Source: Burkholderia sp.
Lineage (GTDB): Bacteria; Pseudomonadota; Gammaproteobacteria; Burkholderiales; Burkholderiaceae
Reading direction: 5' to 3'
DNA: 23,913 nt
Assembly: GCA_028292565.1 (NCBI GenBank)
Contig: JAQGMD010000239.1
Location: 1 to 23,913, forward strand
Each line of letters opens with the position of its first letter. Position 1 is the stretch's first letter. Positions 12,738 through 19,412 of the stretch are shown here, in pieces. The notes beneath the pieces were generated by a model. It searched no databases and was not told the origin of the DNA. It was given only the letters and a program-made list of their open reading frames with translations. Made by a program: the position numbers and the translations under genes.

Positions 12738-15419
12738 ATGAGCATCAGGAACCTGCAGCACTTGTTCCAACCGAAATCCGTCGCGGTGATCGGGGCTTCA
12801 AACAAGCCGCATAGCGTCGGTGCCACCGTGCTGACAAACCTGGTGGTCGGCGGCTTTGGCGGGCCGATCATGCCGGTCAATCCGAAGTACGACAAGCTGG
12901 CCGGGTTGGAGGTCTATAAACGGGTAAGCCATCTGCCTTCGGCGCCCGATCTCGCGGTGATCTGTACGCCACCGACCACGATACCCGGCCTCATCGCCGA
13001 GCTTGGAGAGCGCGGCACCAAGGCTGCCATAGTGCTGACCGCAGGGCTGACCGCCGTTACCGATCTGCACGGAAAAACCATGAAGGAGGCGATGCTGGTG
13101 GCGGCCAGGCCGCATCTGTTGCGCATACTCGGGCCGAACTGCGTAGGGCTGATCGCACCCGGAATAAAGCTCAATGCCAGTTTTGCGCATACCGACGCAC
13201 TGCCGGGCAGGGTGGCATTCGTGTCGCAGTCGGGCGCAATGGTGACCGGTGTGCTGGATTGGGCCAAGTCGCGTGGGATCGGTTTCTCCAGGTTCATTTC
13301 GCTCGGCGACAGTGCTGATGTTGATTTTGGCGACGTCCTCGACTACCTCGCGAGCGACGTCACGACGCATGCCATCATGCTGTATGCGGAAGCGATCACG
13401 TCGGCGCGCAAGTTCATGTCGGCAGCACGCGCGGCGGCGCGCAGCAAGCCGACCATCGTTATCAAGGCAGGCAGGGCGCCGGAAGGGGCGAAGGCGGCCT
13501 CGTCGCACACCGGGGCGTTGGCCGGATCGGACGACGTGTACGATGCGGCAATCCGGCGCGCCGGCATGTTGCGCGTCTATTCCACCGAGGATCTGTTCGA
13601 TGCGGTCGAAACATTGGCGCGGGCACGCCCGCTCAGGGGTGAGCGCCTCGCAATCATGACTAACGGCGGCGGCCCCGGCGTCATGGCCACCGACCACCTG
13701 ATGATGAAGCGCGGGCAATTGTCGAATCTGTCGGAACAGACCTTGTACAAGTTGAACGAAATTCTTCCGGTCAGCTGGTCGCATGGGAATCCGGTGGACA
13801 TCATCGGCGATGCGCCGCCGGAGCGTTATGTGCAAACGCTGGAGGTGTTGCTGGAGGATCCGGAGGTAGATGCGACCTTGTTCATCCATGCGCCGACGGC
13901 GATTGTCCCGAGCGTCGATGTGGCATCCGCGGTGGCGCCGATCGCTAAAAGTGCAGGCCGCAATATACTCTCCTGCTGGCTGGGCGGCGATGCGGTGGCG
14001 CAGGCGCGCGCTACCTTTGCGGAAGCGGGCATTCCCACCTACGATACGCCGGAGAAAGGCGTGCGTGGTTTCATGCAGATGGTGCAATACCGGCGCAACC
14101 AGGAGCTGTTGATGCAAGTTCCGTCAGCGATCTCCACGCCCTTCGTGGAAGAACGTGACAAGGCTCGCGAAATCGTACGGCATGCGCTGGCCGAAGGCAG
14201 GAACATGCTGTCCGAGCCGGAATCGAAAAAAGTGCTGGCCGCCTATGGCATTCCGGTGGTGCAGTCGCGCACCGCGCGGACGGTAGAGGAGGCCGTGCAA
14301 GTCGCGCGGGAAATCGGATTCCCGGTCGCGCTCAAGATACTGTCGCCGGATGTGATCCACAAGACCGATGTCGGCGGCGTTGCGCTCGACCTGGAACATC
14401 CGCAAGCGGTGCGCTCAGTGGCGACGCGGATGGTGAATCGTGTGCGCCAGCTGCATCCAGATGCGCGGCTGGAAGGCTTTACGGTGCAATCGATGGCACG
14501 GCGGCCTGAAGGGCGGGAATTGATCGTCGGCGTGATGACCGATCCGGTATTCGGGCCGGTGATCCTGTTCGGGCAGGGCGGGATCGAGGTCGAAGTGACT
14601 GCGGATCACGCGGTCGCGTTGCCGCCATTGAACATGGTACTGGCGCGCGACCTCATTTCGCGCACCCGCGTATCGCGCTTGCTGGAGGGCTTCCGCAATC
14701 GACCGCCGGCGGATATCGACGCGATTTTCCGCACGCTGATCCAGGTATCGGACATGATCGTCGATATACCGGAAATCACCGAACTCGATATCAATCCGCT
14801 GGTGGCGGATGCGCACGGCGTGATTGCACTCGACGCGCGCATGCGCGTGACACGCGCGTCGGCTTCGGGTATGGACCGGCTGGCGATTCGCCCTTATCCG
14901 GTCGAACTCGAGGAATGGATAGACTGGCAGGGTGAGCCGCTGTTGTTGCGGCCGGTCCGGCCGGAAGACGGGCCGCAGCATCTCGAATTTTTCGCCGCGC
15001 TGGACCAGGAAGACGTACGCTACCGGATATTCACGCGGATGCGCGAGCTGCAGCCTTCGCAATTGGCGAGACTGACGCAGATCGATTACGACCGCGAGAT
15101 GGCTTTCATCGCCACCAGGAAGCGTGCGGACGGCAGCTTCGAAACGCTGGGCGTGGCGCGCGCCATATCCGACCCGAACAACACGACCGCCGAGTTCGCG
15201 ATCATCGTGCGTTCCGACGTGAAGGGTAAGCGCCTCGGGAGCATCCTGATGAAGAAACTGGTCGACTATTGCCGCATGCGCGGCACGCAGGAAATCGTCG
15301 GCGAAACCCTGAATTACAACCGCAGTTTGCTGACCCTGGTGAAGAAATTCGGTTTCAACACCTGCATTTCGCCCGAAGGCGATACGACACTGTTGAAGCT
15401 CGACCTGCGCGCGGCGTGA
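12738..15419 (+). CDS. pat: NDP-forming acyl-CoA synthetase fused to GNAT acetyltransferase (Pat/PatZ-like)
   Basis: This 893-residue protein has the Pat/YfiQ layout: CoA-binding Rossmann domain (about 8-140), CoA-ligase domains (about 150-460), ATP-grasp domain (about 480-700) and a C-terminal GNAT domain (about 740-890). Pat acetylates lysines on proteins such as acetyl-CoA synthetase. Two histidines that carry phosphate in ADP-forming acetyl-CoA synthetases appear intact: His257 in SSHTGALAGSD and the His of SPDVIHKTDVGGV. The GNAT part shows VKGKRLGSILMKKL for acetyl-CoA binding, preceded by the AEFAIIV segment. The protein may therefore keep ligase activity as well as acetylation. The Fnr box upstream suggests use at low oxygen, when acetate and ATP balance changes. 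The stop is six bases from the convergent Fap-like operon's end. Confidence 0.92.
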   Translation: MSIRNLQHLFQPKSVAVIGASNKPHSVGATVLTNLVVGGFGGPIMPVNPKYDKLAGLEVYKRVSHLPSAPDLAVICTPPTTIPGLIAELGERGTKAAIVLTAGLTAVTDLHGKTMKEAMLVAARPHLLRILGPNCVGLIAPGIKLNASFAHTDALPGRVAFVSQSGAMVTGVLDWAKSRGIGFSRFISLGDSADVDFGDVLDYLASDVTTHAIMLYAEAITSARKFMSAARAAARSKPTIVIKAGRAPEGAKAASSHTGALAGSDDVYDAAIRRAGMLRVYSTEDLFDAVETLARARPLRGERLAIMTNGGGPGVMATDHLMMKRGQLSNLSEQTLYKLNEILPVSWSHGNPVDIIGDAPPERYVQTLEVLLEDPEVDATLFIHAPTAIVPSVDVASAVAPIAKSAGRNILSCWLGGDAVAQARATFAEAGIPTYDTPEKGVRGFMQMVQYRRNQELLMQVPSAISTPFVEERDKAREIVRHALAEGRNMLSEPESKKVLAAYGIPVVQSRTARTVEEAVQVAREIGFPVALKILSPDVIHKTDVGGVALDLEHPQAVRSVATRMVNRVRQLHPDARLEGFTVQSMARRPEGRELIVGVMTDPVFGPVILFGQGGIEVEVTADHAVALPPLNMVLARDLISRTRVSRLLEGFRNRPPADIDAIFRTLIQVSDMIVDIPEITELDINPLVADAHGVIALDARMRVTRASASGMDRLAIRPYPVELEEWIDWQGEPLLLRPVRPEDGPQHLEFFAALDQEDVRYRIFTRMRELQPSQLARLTQIDYDREMAFIATRKRADGSFETLGVARAISDPNNTTAEFAIIVRSDVKGKRLGSILMKKLVDYCRMRGTQEIVGETLNYNRSLLTLVKKFGFNTCISPEGDTTLLKLDLRAA

Positions 15420-15425
15420 CGGTTG

Positions 15426-15896
15426 CTATCGTCCGCGCAGCGCCTGTGCGAGCGCATCGGTCAGGACTGATTGCAGATTGAGGCTCCTGATCAGGTCCAG
15501 GCTGTTGGTCGTGGCGTTGATGACCGTCAGGCTCCGGATGTCTTGCTGATTCAATGTGTTCTGGATGACCAACGCCGCCGGTTGGGATGGCATCCCGAAC
15601 GTGCCCGCGGCGTTGTTGCGGACCAGCGTTGCATTGATGCCCCTCATTTGTTCGGTACTGAGCCGGTCGACGTTGCCGATGTTGAAGCTGGTGGTGGAAA
15701 CCAGTTTGCCGTTAACGTATCCCTCGCGCAGGATGCCGAACGATACCCTGAGCCCCGCGCCGGTATCGAAACCGCCGCGCATCTCGTCGAGATAGGTGCT
15801 GCTTACAGGAGTCCATGCCTTTCCGAGTTCTTCTGCGATGCATGGCGAGCCTGCGGTAAGCGCGATGCAGGCAACCATTCTTCTGGTCCTTCGCAT
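15426..15896 (-). CDS. Small secreted protein of the Fap-like cluster (last gene)
   Basis: This 156-residue protein has a probable signal peptide ending near SPCIA-EE. It is not a family I can name. The first half has a 'TYLDEMRGGFDTGAGLRVSFGI' segment. The second half is rich in Asn, Gln, Ile and Val in alternating patterns (ALVIQNTLNQQDIRSLTVIN) that suggest short beta-strands and resemble the 113-residue protein two genes upstream (PIVIQNSGTNVLIQNATIVN). It could be a minor subunit or nucleator of an extracellular fibre (inference). A good AGGGG site precedes the ATG. It lies 12 bases after the C39 peptidase gene and is the last gene of the operon. Confidence 0.82.
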   Translation of the reverse strand: MRRTRRMVACIALTAGSPCIAEELGKAWTPVSSTYLDEMRGGFDTGAGLRVSFGILREGYVNGKLVSTTSFNIGNVDRLSTEQMRGINATLVRNNAAGTFGMPSQPAALVIQNTLNQQDIRSLTVINATTNSLDLIRSLNLQSVLTDALAQALRGR

Positions 15897-15908
15897 AGTG
15901 GTCCCCTT

Positions 15909-16586
15909 TTAAAAATCGCCCGGGCCCAGCTTCGGGATCGACAGGTGGTCCAGTCCGTCCCGCACGACCCCGTTGGCCATCGGCGAGCGCGGCGCGGCGC
16001 GCCAGTCGAGCTCCTGATTGAATTTAGCGAGCTTCTGGTGGTTGTGGATGACGAACAGGAGCTTGCCGACCCAGAGTGATTCAAACCGGTCGCGCGGGAT
16101 GGCGCGCGTGCCGGATGACGGATCGCCGACCAGCACCCGGCCGTCGCGTATGCCTTTGATGACGACGAAATGACGATAGCCGTTGTCGGCGAGCAGAACG
16201 ATCGCGGGCAAGCGGGCTGCTTCCAGTTTTTCCAGCGGGAGTTGAAAGCCGTCCGCCTGGAAGCTGCGCGATTGCAGGAACATTTTCATGTCGAGCAGGG
16301 AAAAGCCCTCTTGCCGGATTTTTCTCTGGTCGCCGCGGAGATACATTTCCTCGAACACCATTTGTTCGTTGACGGCGTAGCCGTAATGGTAGGTAAGCAG
16401 CGTGGCGATCGCGGCAGACCCGCAGCTGAAATCATATTGCTGCCTGATGGTTGCTTTGAACCTGACTTCTTTCAGGCTGGTGACGGCTATCCGATACGCG
16501 GCGTTGTTGGAGGCCTGCATGCTGAGTGTGCCGGCATGCGCGATACCCGCAAGGATGACGCCGGGCAGAACGGCGAAGGTTTTCAT
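15909..16586 (-). CDS. Periplasmic C39-family cysteine peptidase (FapD-like)
   Basis: This 225-residue protein has a signal peptide ending at about GIAHA-GT (residue 18), then a papain-like C39 domain. Catalytic residues are visible: the oxyanion Gln of RQQYDFSCG with nucleophile Cys55, His139 in GYRHFVVIKG, and Asp155 in VLVGDPSSGT. C39 enzymes usually cut double-glycine leaders. In the Pseudomonas Fap system the C39 protein FapD is needed for amyloid export. Unlike bacteriocin exporters there is no ABC transporter part. The tail after about residue 180 (ELDWRAAPRSP onward) is unique. It starts three bases after the stop of the small secreted protein, so translation is probably coupled. The glycine-rich neighbour contains many Gly-Gly pairs and is a candidate substrate (inference). 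Confidence 0.9.
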   Translation of the reverse strand: MKTFAVLPGVILAGIAHAGTLSMQASNNAAYRIAVTSLKEVRFKATIRQQYDFSCGSAAIATLLTYHYGYAVNEQMVFEEMYLRGDQRKIRQEGFSLLDMKMFLQSRSFQADGFQLPLEKLEAARLPAIVLLADNGYRHFVVIKGIRDGRVLVGDPSSGTRAIPRDRFESLWVGKLLFVIHNHQKLAKFNQELDWRAAPRSPMANGVVRDGLDHLSIPKLGPGDF

Positions 16587-16589
16587 CGC

Positions 16590-16931
16590 TTACTTCAGCT
16601 GGATGTTGACGATCGTCGCATTCTGGATCAGCACATTGGTCCCTGAATTCTGAATGACGATGGGAAGCCCGCTTGCATTGGTGAAGGCGCCTTCACTGAC
16701 TGAATTCATTCCGGTAACGATGTTGCGTGCGGTATTTTCGGCAACCGTGCCGTCGGGCCTGAGGGTGTTTTTGACGTCGGCGCCGGCACGGTAGCCATCG
16801 AGCGCTGCGATGTCCAGCGCAGCGCCCGCTGCGGCGATGAATTCCCCTGGTCCTCCAGTTGAGTCGGCGACGGCGGGTGAGCTTGCAGTGATGGCCAAAA
16901 GGCCCGCCGTGGCATAAAGGGTGAATCGCAT
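16590..16931 (-). CDS. Small secreted protein of the Fap-like cluster (possible minor fibre subunit)
   Basis: This 113-residue protein has a signal peptide ending at about SPAVA-DS (residue 22). The mature part has an Ala-rich helix-like segment, then 'TVAENTARNIVTGMNSVSEGAF' and a C-terminus of alternating hydrophobic and Asn residues, PIVIQNSGTNVLIQNATIVN, that would form beta-strands. No Cys is present. The gene has an excellent AGGAGGA ribosome binding site and follows the glycine-rich gene after a strong hairpin. Curli and Fap systems encode a minor nucleator next to the major subunit, and size and motif make this a candidate for that role (inference; no named family recognised). Confidence 0.82.
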   Translation of the reverse strand: MRFTLYATAGLLAITASSPAVADSTGGPGEFIAAAGAALDIAALDGYRAGADVKNTLRPDGTVAENTARNIVTGMNSVSEGAFTNASGLPIVIQNSGTNVLIQNATIVNIQLK

Positions 16932-16964
16932 GCTGGTTCCTCCTCAATCGCGGATGAAAACGGA

Positions 16965-16993
16965 GGGCGCCTCCGGAAATGCCGGAGCCGCCC
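16965..16993 (-). terminator. Intercistronic hairpin between the glycine-rich gene and its downstream genes
   Basis: A 12-bp stem with a single mismatch (GGGCGCCTCCGG / CCGGAGCCGCCC) encloses a five-base loop. On the transcript it is followed by a short TTTT a few bases later. It lies between cistrons, so it may be a partial terminator or a 3' stabilising structure that makes the first gene's message more abundant. Confidence 0.55.
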
Positions 16994-17031
16994 CACATCC
17001 GGTCTACCTGCGAAAAAAGCGATGGCTCTTG

Positions 17032-18684
17032 TTATTTGCCGACGTTCAGGTTGGCCTGAATGTTATTGCTCTGCTGCGCCAGCGACAGAGGACCAGAGCT
17101 CTGAACGATCGACATGATACCGGCAGCGGATTGTCCAACGCTGTTCATGGTATTGGACATGTTGAAGGTCCCCGCGTTGGCGGCCAGTTTGCCGCCATTG
17201 CCGCCGCTGCCACCACCACCGGCCTGGGAACTTCCGCCGGTGCCCGAGCCGCCGGTGCCGCCACTGCCGCCATTGCCACCATTCCCCGTTTGCGCGTGTC
17301 CGCCGGTGCTTGAGCCGCCGTTGCCGCCGTTACCGCCTGAGCCGCTGTCGCCTCCCTTCGCATCGCCACTGGCCGCGTAGCCACCGTAGCCGCCACTGCC
17401 GCCGCCACCGCCGCTTCCGGTCTGGGCATGTCCTCCGGTTCCCGTACCGCCGCTGCCGCCGTTACCGCCGGCTCCGCGCGATCCACCATTGCCGCCAACC
17501 TGGGTACCACCGGAAGCCTTGGTTTTTGCTGTGCCGCTTTGCGTTGCAGCGCCACCGGTTGCGGAACCGCCGCCGCCGCCGCTTCCGCCGTTGGCAGCGG
17601 CTGCTCCGCCTGCTCCGCCCCAGCCGCTGCCGTCGCCGGCTTTACTCGTGGTGGTGCCACTGTTCTGGCCGCTGCTGGCCGATGTCGTTCCGTTGCTTCC
17701 GCCGCCGGCGTCGGAATTTGCTGCGGCAAACGGGTTGTTCCCGCCGGTGGAAGCGCTGCCGGATGACCCGCCGCTACTATTTGACGTTTGGGTGCTGTTT
17801 TTATTGTTGATCGGGACGGCGGTGCTCGATCCGCCCGGGGCGCTGGCGGTTGAAGCATTGCCGCTGGCCGTGCTCGGTGCGCTTGCGGTCGATGCGCCAC
17901 CGGTAGCAGTCTCGTAGGCCGTTGCTGCACCGCTGACCTGCGATTCGGCTGCAGTGGCAGCACCGCCGGTGCCGGTTCCCGTTCCACCGGCGCCGCCGAG
18001 CGCGCCGGCGATGCCGCCAGCGCCGCCCCCGCCGCCGCCGCCGTTGGTTGACGAAGCGCTACCGTTGCTTGCCGCACCGGCTGTGGCGGGTCCGCCCGTC
18101 GCGGTTCCGCCGGCTGCGTTGGTGTTCGTGGAGCCGCCAGTGCCGCCGGCAGCGCCAGTGCCAAAGCCGCCGATTGCCAGACCGCTTTCGCCCCCGTAGC
18201 CGCCGGCTGCGCCAGCGCCACCCGCGGCCGTACCGCTTGCCGCCGGGCCGCCCGCGCCACTGGCACCGCCCGCGCCGCCAGCCGCTGCCGCACCCTTACC
18301 GCCTCCTGCGGCACCACTGGCGCCACCGGCTGCTCCCGCGCCGCCCGCAGCCCCTGTGCCGAATCCGCCGACCGAGGTTCCCCCATAGCCGCCCGCGGCA
18401 CCGTTTGCGCTGCCAGTGTTGACTGCGTTATTGCCTATGCCGGCCAGCGTGTTACCCGAGACCGTTGCGGTCAGCTTGCTGGTAGCAGTGGCGGTAGACG
18501 TGTTGAACGCGCTGGTGATCGCGGAAGAGTTTGAAGAATCTCTTGCGGCAGCTGCGGCAAGGGCGTCAGCCTGGACGGCTATATTGGCCGCATTCTCGTC
18601 TCCCGCAAACGCCGGCGCACCGAACCCGAACGCGAGCCCGATGGCTGATGCCATCAGCGTCCTGTTCATTGAAGTCCTGTTCAT
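17032..18684 (-). CDS. Extremely glycine-rich secreted protein, candidate major fibre/matrix subunit
   Basis: This 550-residue protein has a signal peptide (MNRTSMNRTLMASAIGLAFG, cut near AFA-GD), an Ala/Ser/Thr-rich N-terminal part (about 28-90), a central region of roughly 400 residues dominated by Gly, Ala, Ser, Thr and Asn with no Cys, and a non-repetitive C-terminus rich in Asn/Gln/Ser (NAGTFNMSNTMNSV to the final SNNIQANLNVGK). Repeats include GGFGTGAAGG twice, an AAGGYGG[T/E]S module twice and TGGHAQTG twice about 44 residues apart. It superficially resembles mycobacterial PE_PGRS proteins but has a Gram-negative signal peptide. I chose the ATG at 18684 because of the AAGGGA site before it; upstream in-frame codons cross the sigma-54 promoter. 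With the C39 peptidase and the beta-barrel next to it, an exported amyloid-like matrix protein is inferred. Confidence 0.85.
   Translation of the reverse strand: MNRTSMNRTLMASAIGLAFGFGAPAFAGDENAANIAVQADALAAAAARDSSNSSAITSAFNTSTATATSKLTATVSGNTLAGIGNNAVNTGSANGAAGGYGGTSVGGFGTGAAGGAGAAGGASGAAGGGKGAAAAGGAGGASGAGGPAASGTAAGGAGAAGGYGGESGLAIGGFGTGAAGGTGGSTNTNAAGGTATGGPATAGAASNGSASSTNGGGGGGGAGGIAGALGGAGGTGTGTGGAATAAESQVSGAATAYETATGGASTASAPSTASGNASTASAPGGSSTAVPINNKNSTQTSNSSGGSSGSASTGGNNPFAAANSDAGGGSNGTTSASSGQNSGTTTSKAGDGSGWGGAGGAAAANGGSGGGGGSATGGAATQSGTAKTKASGGTQVGGNGGSRGAGGNGGSGGTGTGGHAQTGSGGGGGSGGYGGYAASGDAKGGDSGSGGNGGNGGSSTGGHAQTGNGGNGGSGGTGGSGTGGSSQAGGGGSGGNGGKLAANAGTFNMSNTMNSVGQSAAGIMSIVQSSGPLSLAQQSNNIQANLNVGK
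17160..18400 (-). repeat. Degenerate GGC/GCC-rich coding repeat tract
   Basis: This is the Gly-rich core of the 17032-18684 gene, built of short imperfect GGN-coding units. Composition bias keeps several other frames open here, including a 418-codon one, but those frames have no signal peptide or ribosome binding site and are artefacts. The tract should be prone to slippage and copy-number change. Confidence 0.7.
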
Positions 18685-18759
18685 GATAATTCCCTTAACA
18701 AAGAAGTTGATCGAGATTTCTTCAAGGCTTGGCATGACTCGCCAATCCTCCTCACGTTC

Positions 18760-18775
18760 TGCAAGCGCGGTGCCA
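18760..18775 (-). promoter_or_regulatory. Sigma-54 (RpoN) promoter of the glycine-rich operon
   Basis: The minus strand reads TGGCACCGCGCTTGCA, matching TGGCAC-N5-TTGCW exactly, with GG at -24 and GC at -12 separated by ten bases. The predicted start near 18749 leaves a leader of about 65 bases before the ATG at 18684. Sigma-54 promoters need an ATP-dependent enhancer-binding protein; its gene is not in this window. Confidence 0.75.
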
Positions 18776-19412
18776 GCGCAGTGAGGTACTTGACGTATGG
18801 ATTGGGCACGAACGAATGCGAGAATTAAAAGTGATGAAGGCGCCGGCGAAGTGCGGCTGGAATAAGAGTTATGCCAGGTCTGATGAAGCAAAAGACGGTT
18901 AAGCAACGGGTGCACGACATGTCATGCTTCGTGTGTGAGACCGTACTGCATTTTCTAAACGCGTTATCGACATCGCAGCCACCTGTTTTGTCTGAAGATG
19001 ATCAGATGCTGTACACATGTTCCTGCTTTTTTAATCGTGGCGGCCGCGATGCATCGAAACGGTTGATTGCATAATTGAGGATCGCATCGCGCACACAGTT
19101 TCCGCATAGTCTTTCATCTCGATGGATTTGAAATGGACGCGGTCGTCCTGACCCGGCGCACATAGTAAAAAATTCGCGGCTCACGTAAAAATGACTTGTG
19201 CATCAAGCCGAAGGTACTCACAGCTGACGAAGAGTGCCCCATGCATGAGTAGTCCTCCGCACTTACTGTTTCATAGTATGAGCAGCGCACACTGTTGCTG
19301 CCGATTGCAGCACGGCGATATAAGGCTGCGCGCTGGCGCCATTGCGCGCGCTCAAAGCGATCGGCGTATGCATGGACAACACTGCATGATTGCGACGATC
19401 ACAGGGAGCGCC
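18776..19412. other. Long intergenic region between the glycine-rich operon and beta-barrel gene
   Basis: About 640 bases without a convincing gene. Short open frames on both strands lack ribosome binding sites and normal composition. The sequence is less GC-rich than its surroundings. It holds the upstream region where an enhancer-binding protein for the sigma-54 promoter would bind and the promoter of the beta-barrel gene. I could not pick out a clear enhancer palindrome or a second -24/-12 site. Confidence 0.6.

Noticed and set aside
12798..14117. Long minus-strand open frame (439 codons) opposite the Pat-like gene
   Set aside because: It is antisense to a gene with clear domains, is rich in Arg/His as expected from reading GC-rich codons backwards, and has no recognisable motif or ribosome binding site.
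17160..18400. PE_PGRS-type mycobacterial protein or collagen-like protein
   Set aside because: The Gly-rich body looks similar, but there is no PE domain and no strict Gly-X-Y period; the signal peptide and neighbours are Gram-negative.
17145..18401. 418-codon minus-strand frame within the glycine-rich gene
   Set aside because: Composition bias of the GGC/GCC repeats removes stops in other frames. The product is Ala/Pro/Arg low complexity without a signal peptide; the Gly frame has both signal peptide and ribosome binding site.
18871..19074. 67-codon plus-strand frame in the long intergenic gap
   Set aside because: No convincing ribosome binding site, signal peptide or family; Cys-rich random-looking product. 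Kept as non-coding.
19329..19350. Possible second sigma-54 site (GCTGGCGCCATTGCGC) before the beta-barrel gene
   Set aside because: The spacing between GG and GC is not ten bases, which sigma-54 requires.
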